Source: Muricea muricata
Taxonomy: Eukaryota; Cnidaria; Anthozoa; Malacalcyonacea; Plexauridae
Assembly (NCBI GenBank): GCA_963855995.1
Contig: OY979723.1
Span: 5,392,176-5,456,175, forward strand
Direction of reading: 5' to 3'
DNA length: 64,000 bases
The translations under genes were made by a program, and so were the position numbers. The notes under the pieces are model-generated. The model worked only from the letters and a program-made list of their open reading frames with translations. It was not told the origin of the DNA and searched no databases. Positions 1-13,887 of this stretch are shown here, in pieces (position 1 is the stretch's first letter; each line of letters begins with the position of its first letter).

Positions 1-323
1 CTAAATCGAAATCGCAGAACTTAGGAAGTCGGGAATCATGTTTTCGGCGCTCAAACCATCGAGATGAGCGAAATAACATGTTGAAATGAGAAACCCATAA
101 TTTGCTTGTAAACTGAAAAGAAACGGTCTTAGAACCATCAAAATCGCGTTTTAAGCGTTCTAGAAGCGATTTGAGCGTAAAAACATGCTCAAATCACCAG
201 ATAAAAATTGCCGTCTTAAATCGATCACGGCGACGTTTTAGAGCTTAAAAAGGTGTTTTCAGTGCTGAAGTGAACGAGTTGAGCGCAATGATGTACTACA
301 ATCACGGATCTAAAAGAGACCTT
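1..323 (+). repeat. Reference satellite monomer (class A) with three ~108-bp subunits
   Basis: This monomer is a good template for the array. Three sets of anchors repeat within it at 107-108 bp steps: TTTT followed by CGGCGCTC, AAGCGTTC and CAGTGCTG at 41, 149 and 256; TGAGCG at 65, 172 and 280; and CTTGTAAAC, GTCTTAAAT and CTTCTAAAT at 105, 213 and 321. The sequence just after each TGAGCG also aligns, with 19 of 23 bases matching between subunits 1 and 2 by eye. The monomer therefore looks like a diverged trimer. It contains 21 CpG dinucleotides, which is not CpG-depleted. The 323-bp figure is close to two nucleosome repeats and three times 108; I infer no function from that. Confidence 0.85.
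168..195. repeat. Inverted repeat (dyad) in subunit 2 of the monomer
   Basis: GATTTGAGC at 168-176 and GCTCAAATC at 187-195 are perfect reverse complements around a 10-nt spacer. The dyad recurs in every monomer but differs by class. Classes A and C keep the perfect 9-bp arms. In many class B copies (for example around 490-520), CACGCTC extends the arms to 10 bp with an 8-nt spacer. Class D (CATGATCAAATC) and class E (GCTCGAATC) each break one pair, and class H (GCTCAAAAC) breaks another. It could be a dimeric-protein binding site or a cruciform or hairpin; the sequence does not tell which. Confidence 0.75.
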
Positions 324-2583
324 CTAAATGGAAATTGCAGAAGTTAGCAAGTCGGGAATCATGTTTTCGGCTTTCAAACCATCGAGATGAGCGAAATAAC
401 ATGTTGCAATGAGAAACCTATAACTTGCTTTTAAACTGAAAAGAAGCGATCTTAGAACCATCAAAGTTGCATTTTAAGCGTTCTAGAAGCGATTTGAGCG
501 TAAAAACACGCTCAAATCACTCACTAAAAATGGCCGTCTTAAATCGATCACGGCGACGTTTTAGAGCTTAAAATGGTGTTTTCAGTGCTGAAGTGAACGA
601 GTTGAGCGCAATGATGTACTACAATCACGGACCTAAAAGAGACCTTCTAAATGGAAATCGCAGAACTTAGCAAGTCGGGAATCATGTGTTCGGCGCTCAA
701 ACCATTGAGATGAGCGAAATAACATGTTGAAATGAGAAACCCATAAGTTTCTTGTAAACTGAAAAGAAACGGTCTTAGAAGCATCAAAATCGCGTTTTAA
801 GCGTTCTAGAAGCGATTTGAGCGTAAAAACATGCTCAAATCACCAAATAAAAATTGCCGTCTTAAATCGATCACGGCGACGTTTTAGAGCTTAAAATGGT
901 GTTTTCAGTACTGAAGTGAACGAGTTGAGCGCAATGATGTACTAAAATCACGGACCTAAAAGAGACCTTCTAAATGGAAATCGCAGAACTTAGCAAGTCG
1001 GGAATCATGTTTTCGGCGCTCAAACCATTGAGATGAGCGAAATAACATGTTGAAATGAGAAACCTATAACTTGCTTGTAAACTGAAAAGAAACGATCTTA
1101 GAACCATCAAAATCGCGTTTTAAGCGTTCTAGAAGCGATTTGAGCGTAAAAACATGATCAAATCACCAAATAAAAATTCCCGTCTTAAATCGATCACGGC
1201 GACGTTTTAGAGCTTAAAATGATGTTTTCAGTGCTGAAGTGAACGAGTTGAGCGCAATGATGTACTACAATCACGGACCTAAAAGAGACCTTCTAAATCG
1301 AAATCGCAGAACTTAGCAAGTCGGGAATCATGTTTTCGGCGCTCAAACCATCGAGATGAGCGAAATAACATGTTGAAATGAGAAACCCATAATTTGCTTG
1401 TAAACTGAAAAGAAACGGTCTTAGAACCATCAAAATCGCGTTTTAAGCGTTCTAGAAGCGATTTGAGCGTAAAAACATGCTCAAATCACCAGATAAAAAT
1501 TGCCGTCTTAAATCGATCACGGCGACGTTTTAGAGCTTAAAAAGGTGTTTTCAGTGCTGAAGTGAACGAGTTGAGCGCAATGATGTACTACAATCACGGA
1601 TCTAAAAGAGACCTTCTAAATGGAAATTGCAGAAGTTAGCAAGTCGGGAATCATGTTTTCGGCTTTCAAACCATCGAGATGAGCGAAATAACATGTTGAA
1701 ATGAGAAACCTATAACTTGCTTTTAAACTGAAAAGAAACGATCTTAGAACCATCAAAGTTGCGTTTTAAGCGTTCTAGAAGCGATTTGAGCGTAAAAACA
1801 CGCTCAAATCACTCACTAAAAATGGCCGTCTTAAATCGATCACGGCGACGTTTTAGAGCTTAAAATGGTGTTTTCAGTGCTGAAGTGAACGAGTTGAGCG
1901 CAATGATGTACTACAATCACGGACCTAAAAGAGACCTTCTAAATGGAAATCGCAGAACTTAGCAAGTCGGGAATCATGTTTTCGGCGCTCAAACCATTGA
2001 GATGAGCGAAATAACATGATGAAATGAGAAACCCATAAGTTGCTTGTAAACTGAAAAGAAACGGTCTTAGAACCATCAAAATCGCGTTTTAAGCGTTCTA
2101 GAAGCGATTTGAGCGTAAAAACATGCTCAAATCACCAAATAAAAATTGCCGTCTTAAATCGATCACGGCGACGTTTTAGAGCTTAAAATGGTGTTTTCAG
2201 TACTGAAGTGAACGAGTTGAGCGCAATGATGTACTAAAATCACGGACCTAAAAGAGACCTTCTAAATGGAAATCGCAGAACTTAGGAAGTCGGGAATCAT
2301 GTTTTCGGCGCTCAAACCATTGAGATTAGCGAAATAACATGTTGAAATGAGAAACCTATAACTTGCTTGTAAACTGAAAAGAAACGATCTTAGAACCATC
2401 AAAATCGCGTTTTAAGCGTTCTAGAACGATTTGAGCGTAAAAACATGCTCAAATCACTAACTAAAAATTGCCGTCTTAAATCGATCACGGCGACGTTTTA
2501 GAGCTTAAAATGGTGTTTTCAGTGCTGAAGTGAAGGACTTGAGAGCAATGATGTACTGCAATCACGGACCTAAAAGAGACCTT

Positions 2584-4197
2584 CTAAATGGAAATTGCAG
2601 AAGTTAGCAAGTCGGGAATCATGTTTTCGGCTTTAAACCATCGAGATGAGCGAAATAACATGTTGAAATGAGAAACCTATAACTTGCTTTTAAACTGAAA
2701 AGAAACGATTTTAGAACCATCAAAGTTGCGTTTTAAGCGTTCTAGAAGCGATTTGAGCGTTAAAACATGCTCAAATCACTAACTAAAAATGGCCGTCTTA
2801 AATCGATCACGGCGACGTTTTAGAGCTTAAAATGGTGTTTTCAGTACTGAAGTGAACGAGTTGAGCGCAATGATGTACTACAATCACGGACCTAAAAGAG
2901 ACCTTCTAAATCGAAATCGCAGAACTTAGCAAGTCGGGAATCATGTTTTCGGCGCTCAAACCATTGAGATGAGCGAAATAACATGTTGAAATGAGAAACC
3001 CATAAGTTGCTTGTGAACTGAAAAGAAACGGTCTTAGAACCATAAAAATCACGTTTTAAGCGTTCTAGAAGCGATTTGAGCGTAAAAACATGCTCAAATC
3101 ACCAGATAAAAATTGCCGTCTTAAATCGATCACGGCGACGTTTTAGAGCTTAAAAAGGTGTTTTCAGTGCTGAAGTGAACGAGTTGAGCGCAATGATGTA
3201 CTACAATCACGGATCTAAAAGAGACCTTCTAAATGGAAATTGCAGAAGTTAGCAAGTCGGGAATCATGTTTTCGGCTTTCAAACCATCGAGATGAGCGAA
3301 ATAACATGTTGAAATGAGAAACCTATAACTTGCTTTTAAACTGAAAAGAAACGATCTTAGAACCATCAAAGTTGCGTTTTAAGCGTTCTAGAAGCGATTT
3401 GAGCGTTAAAACATGCTCAAATCACTAACTAAAAATGGCCGTCTTAAATCGATCACGGCGACGTTTTAGAGCTTAAAATGGTGTTTTCAGTACTGAAGTG
3501 AACGAGTTGAGCGCAATGATGTACTACAATCACGGACCTAAAAGAGACCTTCTAAATCGAAATCGCAGAACTTAGCAAGTCGGGAATCATGTTTTCGGCG
3601 CTCAAACCATTGAGATGAGCGAAATAACATGTTGAAATGAGAAACACATAAGTTGCTTATGAACTGAAAAGAAACGGTCTTAGAACCTTAAAAATCACGT
3701 TTTAAGCGTTGTAGAAGCGATTTGAGCGTAAAAACATGCTCAAATCACCAGATAAAAATTGCCGTCTTAAATCGATCACGGCGACGTTTTAGAGCTTAAA
3801 AAGGTGTTTTCAGTGCTGAAGTGAACGAGTTGAGCGCAATGATGTACTACAATCACGGATCTAAAAGAGACCTTCTAAATGGAAATTGCAGAAGTTAGCA
3901 AGTCGGGAATCATGTTTTCGGCTTTCAAACCATCGAGATGAGCGAAATAACATGTTGAAATGACAAACCTATAACTTGCTTTTAAACTGAAAAGAAACGA
4001 TCTTAGAACCATCAAAGTTGCGTTTTAAGCGTTCTAGAAGCGATTTGAGCGTAAAAACATGCTCAAATCACTAACTAAAAATGGCCGTCTTAAATCGATC
4101 ACGGCGACGTTTTAGAGCTTAAAATGGTGTTTTCAGTGCTGAAGTGAACGAGTTGAGCGCAATGATGTACTACAATCACGGACCTAAAAGAGACCTT
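2584..4197 (+). repeat. Alternating B-A' dimer block (646-bp period)
   Basis: Monomers at 2584, 2906, 3229, 3552 and 3875 alternate B, A', B, A', B. A' is recognised by TTGTGAAC (TTATGAAC at 3657) and an ATAAAAATCACG or TTAAAAATCACG sequence, and the first two B copies by GCGTTAAAAC. This is a local two-monomer higher-order unit embedded in the four-monomer pattern. The first B carries a 1-bp deletion in GGCTTTAAACC, which also marks the related block at 13,888. Confidence 0.75.
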
Positions 4198-7100
4198 CTA
4201 AATGGAAATCGCAGCACTTAGCAAGTCGGGAATCATGTTTTCGGCGCTCAAACCATTGAGATGAGCGAAATAACATGTTGAAATGAGAAACCCATAAGTT
4301 GCTTGTAAACTGAAAAGAAACGGTCTTAGAACCATCAAAATCGCGTTTTAAGCGTTCTAGAAGCGATTTGAGCGTAAAAACATGCTCAAATCACCAAATA
4401 AAAATTGCCGTCTTAAATCGATCACGGCGACGTTTTAGAGCTTAAAATGGTGTTTTCAGTGCTGAAGTGAACGAGTTGAGCGCAATGATGTACTACAATC
4501 ACGGACCTAAAAGAGACCTTCTAAATGGAAATCGCAGAACTTAGCAAGTCGGGAATCATGTTTTCGGCGCTCAAACCATTGAGATGAGCGAAATAACATG
4601 TTGAAATGAGAAACCTATAACTTGCTTGTAAACTGAAAAGAAACGATCTTAGAACCATCAAAATCGCGTTTTAAGCGTTCTAGAAGCGATTTGAGCGTAA
4701 AAACATGATCAAATCACCAAATAAAAATTCCCGTCTTAAATCGATCACGGCAACGTTTTAGAGCTTAAAATGATGTTTTCAGTGCTGAAGTGAACGAGTT
4801 GAGCGCAATGATGTACTACAATCACGGACCTAAAAGAGACCTTCTAAATCGAAATCGCAGAACTTAGGAAGTGTGAATCATGTTTTCGGCGCTCAAACCA
4901 TCGAGATGAGCGAAATAACATGTTGAAATGAGAAACCCATAATTTGCTTGTAAACTGAAAAGAAACGGTCTTAGAACCATCAAAATCGCGTTTTAAGCGT
5001 TCTAGAAGCGATTTGAGCGTAAAAACATGCTCAAATCACCAGATAAAAATTGCCGTCTTAAATCGATCACGGCGACGTTTTAGAGCTTAAAAAGGTGTTT
5101 TCAGTACTGAAGTGAACGAGTTGAGCGCAATGATGTACTACAATCACGGATCTAAAAGAGACCTTCTAAATGGAAATTGCAGAAGTTAGCAAGTCGGGAA
5201 TCATGTTTTCGGCTTTCAAACCATCGAGATGAGCGAAATAACATGATGAAATGAGAAACCTATAACTTGCTTTTAAACTGAAAAGAAACGATCTTAGAAC
5301 CATCAAAGTTGCGTTTTAAGCGTTCTAGAAGCGATTTGAGCGTTAAAACATGCTCAAATCACTAACTAAAAATTGCCGTCTTAAATCGATCACGGCGACG
5401 TTTTAGAGCTTAAAATGGTGTTTTCAGTACTGAAGTGAACGAGTTGAGCGCAATGATGTACTACAATCACGGACCTAAAAGAGACCTTCTAAATCGAAAT
5501 CGCAGAACTTAGCAAGTCGGGAATCATGTTTTCGGCGCTCAAACCATTGAGATGAGCGAAATAACATGTTGAAATGAGAAACCCATAAGTTGCTTGTGAA
5601 CTGAAAAGAAACGGTCTTAGAACCATAAAAATCACGTTTTAAGCGTTCTAGAAGCGATTTGAGCGTAAAAACATGCTCAAATCACCAGATAAAAATTGCC
5701 GTCTTAAATCGATCACGGCGACGTTTTAGAGCTTAAAAAGGTGTTTTCAGTGCTGAAGTGAACGAGTTGAGCGCAATGATGTACTACAATCACGGATCTA
5801 AAAGAGACCTTCTAAATGGAAATTGCAGAAGTTAGCAAGTCGGGAATCATGTTTTCGGCTTTCAAACCATCGAGATGAGCGAAATAACATGTTGAAATGA
5901 GAAACCTATAACTTGCTTTTAAACTGAAAAGAAACGATCTTAGAACCATCAAAGTTGCGTTTTAAGCGTTCTAGAAGCGATTTGAGCGTAAAAACATGCT
6001 CAAATCACTAACTAAAAATGGCCGTCTTAAATCGATCACGGCGACGTTTTAGAGCTTAAAATGGTGTTTTCAGTGCTGAAGTGAACGAGTTGAGCGCAAT
6101 GATGTACTACAATCACGGACCTAAAAGAGACCTTCTAAATGGAAACCGCAGCACTTAGCAAGTCGGGAATCATGTTTTCGGCGCTCAAACCATTGAGATG
6201 AGCGAAATAACATGTTGAAATGAGAAACCCATAAGTTGCTTGTAAACTGAAAAGAAACGGTCTTAGAACCATCAAAATCGCGTTTTAAGCGTTCTAGAAG
6301 CGATTTGAGCGTAAAAACATGCTCAAATCACCAAATAAAAATTGCCGTCTTAAATCGATCACGGCGACGTTTTAGAGCTTAAAATGGTGTTTTCAGTGCT
6401 GAAGTGAACGAGTTGAGCGCAATGATGTACTACAATCACGGACCTAAAAGAGACCTTCTAAATGGAAATCGCAGAACTTAGCAAGTCGGGAATCATGTTT
6501 TCGGCGCTCAAACCATATGAGATGAGCGAAATAACATGTTGAAATGAGAAACCTATAACTTGCTTGTAAACTGAAAAGAAACGATCTTAGAACCATCAAA
6601 ATCGCGTTTTAAGCGTTCTAGAAGCGATTTGAGCGTAAAAACATGATCAAATCACCAAATAAAAATTCCCGTCTTAAATCGATCACGGCGACGTTTTAGA
6701 GCTTAAAATGATGTTTTCAGTGCTGAAGTGAACGAGTTGAGCGCAATGATGTACTACAATCACGGACCTAAAAGAGACCTTCTAAATCGAAATCGCAGAA
6801 CTTAGGAAGTCGGGAATCATGTTTTCGGCGCTCAAACCATCGAGATGAGCGAAATAACATGTTGAAATGAGAAACCAATAATTTGCTTGTAAACTGAAAA
6901 GAAACGGTCTTAGAACCATCAAAATCGCGTTTTAAGCGTTCTAGAAGCGATTTGAGCGTAAAAACATGCTCAAATCACCAGATAAAAATTGCCGTCTTAA
7001 ATCGATCACGGCGACGTTTTAGAGCTTAAAAAGGTGTTTTCAGTACTGAAGTGAACGAGTTGAGCGCAATGATGTACTAAAATCACGGACCTAAAACAGA

Positions 7101-10100
7101 CCTTCTAAATGGAAATCGCAGAACTTAGCAAGTCGGGAATCATGTTTTCGGCGCTCAAACCATTGAGATGAGCGAAATAACATGTTGAAATGAGAAACCT
7201 ATAACTTGCTTGTAAACTGAAAAGAAACGATCTTAGAACCATCAAAATCGCGTTTTAAGCGTTCTAGAAGCGATTTGAGCGTAAAAACATGATCAAATCA
7301 CCAAATAAAAATTCCCGTCTTAAATCGATCACGGCGACGTTTTAGAGCTTAAAATGATGTTTTCAGTGCTGAAGTGAACGAGTTGAGCGCAATGATGTAC
7401 TACAATCACGGACCTAAAAGAGACCTTCTAAATCGAAATCGCAGAACTTAGGAAGTCGGGAATCATGTTTTCGGCGCTCAAACCATCGAGATGAGCGAAA
7501 TAACATGTTGAAATGAGAAACCCATAATTTGCTTGTAAACTGAAAAGAAACGGTCTTAGAACCATCAAAATCGCGTTTTAAGCGTTCTAGAAGCGATTTG
7601 AGCGTAAAAACATGCTCAAATCACCAGATAAAATTTGCCGTCTTAAATCGATCACGGCGACGTTTTAGAGCTTAAAATGGTGTTTTCAGTACTGAAGTGA
7701 ACGAGTTGAGCGCAATGATGTACTAAAATCACGGACCTAAAAGAGACCTTCTAAATGGAAATCGCAGAACTTAGCAAGTCGGGAATCATGTTTTCGGCTT
7801 TCAAACCATCGAGATGAGCGAAATAACATGTTGAAATGAGAAACCTATAACTTGCTTTTAAACTGAAAAGAAACGATCTTAGAACCATCAAAGTTGCGTT
7901 TTAAGCGTTCTAGAAGCGATTTGAGCGTAAAAACATGCTCAAATCACTAACTAAAAATGGCCGTCTTAAATCGATCACGGCGACCTTTTAGAGCTTAAAA
8001 TGGTGTTTTCAGTGCTGAAGTGAACGAGTTGAGCGCAATGATGTACTACAATCACGGACCTAAAAGAGACCTTCTAAATGGAAATTGCAGAAGTTAGCAA
8101 GTCGGGAATCATGTTTTCGGCTTTCAAACGATCGAGATGAGCGAAATAACATGTTGAAATGAGAAACCCATAAGTTGCTTGTGAACTGAAAAGAAACGAT
8201 CTTAGAACCATCAAAATCGCGTTTTAAGCGTTCTAGAAGCGATTTGAGCGTAAAAACATGCTCAAATCACTAACTAAAAATGGCCGTCTTAAATCGATCA
8301 CGGCGACGTTTTAGAGCTTAAAATGGTGTTTTCAGTGCTGAAGTGAACGAGTTGAGCGCAATGATGTACTACAATCACGGACCTAAAAGAGACCTTCTAA
8401 ATGGAAATCGCAAAACTTAGCAAGTCGGGAATCATGTTTTCGGCTTTCAAACCATCGAGATGAGCGAAATAACATGTTGAAATGAGAAACCCATAAGTTG
8501 CTTGTAAACTGAAAAGAAACGATCTTAGAACCATCAAAATCGCGTTTTAAGCGTTCTAGAAGCGATTTGAGCGTAAAAACATGCTCAAATCACTAACTAA
8601 AAATGGCCGTCTTAAATCGATCACGGCGACGTTTTAGAGCTTAAAATGGTGTTTTCAATGCTGAAGTGAACGAGTTGAGCGCAATGATGTACTACAATCA
8701 CGGACCTAAAAGAGACCTTCTAAATGGAAATCGCAGAACTTAGCAAGTCGGGAATCATGTTTTCGGCGCTCAAACCATTGAGATGAGCGAAATAACATGT
8801 TGAAATGAGAAACCCATAAGTTGCTTGTAAACTGAAAAGAAACGGTCTTAGAACCATCAAAATCGCGTTTTAAGCGTTCTAGAAGCGATTTGAGCGTAAA
8901 AACATGCTCAAATCACCAGATAAAAATTGCCGTCTTAAATCGATCACGGCGACGTTTTAGAGCTTAAAAAGGTGTTTTCAGTGCTGAAGTGAACGAGTTG
9001 AGCGCAATGATGTACTACAATCACGGATCTAAAAGAGACCTTCTAAATGGAAATTGCAGAAGTTAGCAAGTCGGGAATCATGTTTTCGGCTTTCAAACCA
9101 TCGAGATGAGCGAAATAACATGTTGAAATGAGAAACCTATAACTTGCTTTTAAACTGAAAAGAAACGATCTTAGAACCATCAAAGTTGCGTTTTAAGCGT
9201 TCTAGAAGCGATTTGAGCGTAAAAACATGCTCAAATCACTAACTAAAAATGGCCGTCTTAAATCGATCACGGCGACGTTTTAGAGCTTAAAATGGTGTTT
9301 TCAGTGCTGAAGTGAACGAGTTGAGCGCAATGATGTACTACAATCACGGACCTAAAAGAGACCTTCTAAATGGAAATTGCAGAAGTTAGCAAGTCGGGAA
9401 TCATGTTTTCGGCTTTCAAACGATCGAGATGAGCGAAATAACATGTTGAAATGAGAAACCCATAAGTTGCTTGTAAACTGAAAAGAAACGATCTTAGAAC
9501 CATCAAAATCGCGTTTTAAGCGTTCTAGAAGCGATTTGAGCGTAAAAACATGCTCAAATCACTAACTAAAAATGGCCGTCTTAAATCGATCACGGCGACG
9601 TTTTAGAGCTTAAAATGGTGTTTTCAGTGCTGAAGTGAACGAGTTGAGCGCAATGATGTACTACAATCACGGACCTAAAAGAGACCTTCTAAATGGAAAT
9701 TGCAGAAGTTAGCAAGTCGGGAATCATGTTTTCGGCTTTCAAACGATCGAGATGAGCGAAATAACATGTTGAAATGAGAAACCCATAAGTTGCTTGTAAA
9801 CTGAAAAGAAACGATCTTAGAACCATCAAAATCGCGTTTTAAGCGTTCTAGAAGCGATTTGAGCGTAAAAACATGCTCAAATCACTAACTAAAAATGGCC
9901 GTCTTAAATCGATCACCGCGACGTTTTAGAGCTTAAAATGGTGTTTTCAGTGCTGAAGTGAACGAGTTGAGCGCAATGATGTACTACAATCACGGATCTA
10001 AAAGAGACCTTCTAAATGGAAATCGCAGAACTTAGCAAGTCGGGAATCATGTTTTCGGCGCTCAAAGCATTGAGATGAGCGAAATAACATGTTGAAATGA

Positions 10101-13100
10101 GAAACCCATAAGTTGCTTGTAAACTGAAAAGAAACGGTCTTAGAACCATCAAAATCGCGTTTTAAGCGTTCTAGAAGCGATTTGAGCGTAAAAACATGCT
10201 CAAATCACCAAATAAAAATTGCCGTCTTAAATCGATCACGGCGACGTTTTAGAGCTTAAAATGGTGTTTTCAGTGCTGAAGTGAACGAGTTGAGCGCAAT
10301 GATGTACTACAATCACGGACCTAAAAGAGACCTTCTAAATGGAAATCGCAGAACTTAGCAAGTCGGGAATCATGTTTTCGGCGCTCAAACCATTGAGATG
10401 AGCGAAATAACATGTTGAAATGAGAAACCTATAACTTGCTTGTAAACTGAAAAGAAACGATCTTAAAACCATCAAAATCGCGTTTGAAGCGTTCTAGAAG
10501 CGATTTGAGCGTAAAAACATGATCAAATCACCAAATAAAAATTCCCGTCTTAAATCGATCACGGCGACGTTTTAGAGCTTAAAATGGTGTTTTCAGTGCT
10601 GAAGTGAACGAGTTGAGCGCAATGATGTACTACAATCATGGACCTAAAAGAGACCTTCTAAATCGAAATCGCAGAACTTAGCAAGTCGGGAATCAAGTTT
10701 TCGGCGCTCAAACCATCGAGATGAGCGAAATAACATGTTGAAATGAGAAACCCATAAGTTGCTTGTAAACTGAAAAGAAACGGTCTTAGAACCATCAAAA
10801 TCGCGTTTTAAGCGTTCTAGAAGCGATTTGAGCGCAAAAACATGCTCAAATCACCAGATAAAAATTGCCGTCTTAAATCGATCACGGCGACGTTTTAGAG
10901 CTTAAAAAGGTGTTTTCAGTGCTGAAGTGAACGAGTTGAGCGCAATGCTGTACTACAATCACGGATCTAAAAGAGACCTTCTAAATGGAAATTGCAGAAG
11001 TTAGCAAATCGGGAATCATGTTTTCGGCTTTCAAACCATCGAGATGAGCGAAATAACATGTTGAAATGAGAAACCTATAACTTGCTTTTAAACTGAAAAG
11101 AAACGATCTTAGAACCATCAAAGTTGCGTTTTAAGCGTTCTAGAAGCGATTTGAGCGTAAAAACATGCTCAAATCACTAACTAAAAATGGCCGTCTTAAA
11201 TCGATCACGGCGACGTTTTAGAGCTTAAAATGGTGTTTTCAGTGCTGAAGTGAACGAGTTGAGCGCAATGATGTACTACAATCACGGACCTAAAAGAGAC
11301 CTTCTAAATGGAAATCGCAGAACTTAGCAAGTCGGGAATCATGTTTTCGGCGCTCAAACCATTGAGATGAGCGAAATAACATGTTGAAATGAGAAACCTA
11401 TAACTTGCTTTTAAACTGAAAAGAAACGATCTTAGAACCATCAAAATCGCGTTTTAAGCGTTCTAGAAGCGATTTGAGCGTAAAAACATGATCAAATCAC
11501 CAAATAAAAATTCCCGTCTTAAATCGATCACGGCGACGTTTTAGAGCTTAAAATGGTGTTTTCAGTGCTGAAGTGAACGAGTTGAGCGCAATGATGTACT
11601 ACAATCACGGACCTAAAAGAGACCTTCTAAATTGAAATCGCAGAACTTAGCAAGTCGGGAATCATGTTTTCGGCGCTCAAACCATCGAGTTGAGCGAAAT
11701 AACATGTTGAAATGAGAAACCCATAAGTTGCTTGTAAACTGAAAAGAAACGGTCTTAGAACCATCAAAATCGCGTTTTAAGCGTTCTAGAAGCGATTTGA
11801 GCGTAAAAACATGCTCAAATCACCAGATAAAAATTGCCGTCTTAAATCGATCACGGCGACGTTTTAGAGCTTAAAAAGGTGTTTTCAGTGCTGAAGTGAA
11901 CGAGTTGAGCGCAATGATGTACTACAATCACGGATCTAAAAGAGACCTTCTAAATGGAAATTGCAGAAGTTAGCAAGTCGGGAATCATGTTTTCGGCTTT
12001 CAAACCATCGAGATGAGCGAAATAACATGTTGAAATGAGAAACCTATAACTTGCTTTTAAACTGAAAAGAAACGATCTTAGAACCATCAAAGTTGCGTTT
12101 TAAGCGTTCTAGAAGCGATTTGAGCGTAAAAACATGCTCAAATCACTAACTAAAAATGGCCGTCTTAAATCGATCACGGCGACGTTTTAGAGCTTAAAAT
12201 GGTGTTTTCAGTGCTGAAGTGAACGAGTTGAGCGCAATGATGTACTACAATCACGGACCTAAAAGAGACCTTCTAAATGGAAATCGCAGCACTTAGCAAG
12301 TCGGGAATCATGTTTTCGGCGCTCAAACCATTGAGATGAGCGAAATAACATGTTGAAATGAGAAACCCATAAGTTGCTTGTAAACTGAAAAGAAACGGTC
12401 TTAGAACCATCAAAATCGCGTTTTAAGCGTTCTAGAAGCGATTTGAGCGTAAAAACATGCTCAAATCACCAAATAAAAATTGCCGTCTTAAATCGATCAC
12501 GGCGACGTTTTAGAGCTTAAAATGGTGTTTTCAGTGCTGAAGTGAACGAGTTGAGCGCAATGATGTACTACAATCACGGACCTAAAAGAGACCTTCTAAA
12601 TGGAAATCGCAGAACTTAGCAAGTCGGGAATCATATTTTCGGCGCTCAAACCATTGAGATGAGCGAAATAACATGTTGAAATGAGAAACCTATAACTTGC
12701 TTGTAAACTGAAAAGAAACGATCTTAGGACCATCAAAATCGCGTTTTAAGCGTTCTAGAAGCGATTTGAGCGTAAAAACATGATCAAATCACCAAATAAA
12801 AATTCCCGTCTTAAATCGATCACGGCGACGTTTTAGAGCTTAAAATGATGTTTTCAGTGCTGAAGTGAACGATTTGAGCGCAATGATGTACTACAATCAC
12901 GGACCTAAAAGAGACCTTCTAAATCGAATTTGCAGAACTTAGCAAGTCGGGAATCATGTTTTCGGCGCTCAAACCATCGAGATGAACGAAATAACATGTT
13001 GAAATGAGAAACCCATAATTTGCTTGTAAACTGAAAAGAAACGGTCTTAGAACCATCAAAATCGCGTTTTAAGCGTTCTAGAAGCGATTTGAGCGTAAAA

Positions 13101-13887
13101 ACATGCTCAAATCACCAGATAAAAATTGCCGTCTTAAATCGATCACGGCGACGTTTTAGAGCTTAAAATGGTGTTTTCAGTGCTGAAGTGAACGAGTTGA
13201 GCGCAATGATGTACTACAATCACGGACCTAAAAGAGACCTTCTAAATGGAAATTGCAGAACTTAGCAAGTAGGGAATCATATTTTCGGCGTTCAAACCAT
13301 CGAGATGAGCGAAATAACATGTTGAAATGAGAAACCTATAACTTGCTTGTAAACTGAAAAGAAACGTTCTTAGAACCATCAAAATCGCGTTTTAAGCGTT
13401 CTAGAAGCGATTTGAGCGTAAAAACATGCTCAAATCACCAACTAATAATTGCCGTCTTAAATCGATCACAACGACATTTTAGAGCTTAAAATGGTGTTTT
13501 CAGTGCTGAAGTGAACAAGTTGAGCGCAATGATGTAATACAATCACCAACCTAAAAGAAACCTTCTAAATGGAAATCGCAGAACTTAGCAAGTCGGGAAT
13601 CATGTTTTCGGCGCTCAAAACATTGAGATGAGCGAAATAACATGTTGAAATGAGAAACCCATAAGTTGCTTGTAAACTGAAAAGAAACGGTCTTAGAAGC
13701 ATCAAAATCGCGTTTTAAGCGTTCTAGAAGCGATTTGAGCGTAAAAACATGCTCAAATCACCCGATAAAAATTGCCGTCTTAAATCGATCACGGCGACGT
13801 TTTAGAGCTTAAAATGGTGTTTTCAGTACTGAAGTGAACGAGTTGAGCGCAATGATGTACTACAATCACGGATCTAAAAGAGACCTT

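Larger units (their letters stand above)
1..2583 (+). repeat. Two tandem A-B-C-(D/E) four-monomer higher-order units
   Basis: The monomers at 1, 324, 647 and 970 are classes A, B, C and D; those at 1293, 1616, 1939 and 2262 are A, B, C and E. The same class differs far less between units (1 versus 1293, 324 versus 1616) than neighbouring classes differ from each other. This is the definition of a higher-order repeat, here 4 x 323 = 1,292 bp. The A-B-C-D order is found many more times, for example 48,936 onward and around 20,671-21,640. The second unit ends in E rather than D and lacks 1 bp near 2430. Confidence 0.85.

Noticed and set aside
22..36. CENP-B-box-like AGTCGGGA in each monomer
   Set aside because: Only the A-NN-CGGG half of the 17-bp box (NTTCGNNNNANNCGGGN) fits; the required TTCG is absent at the right distance, so a CENP-B site is not supported.
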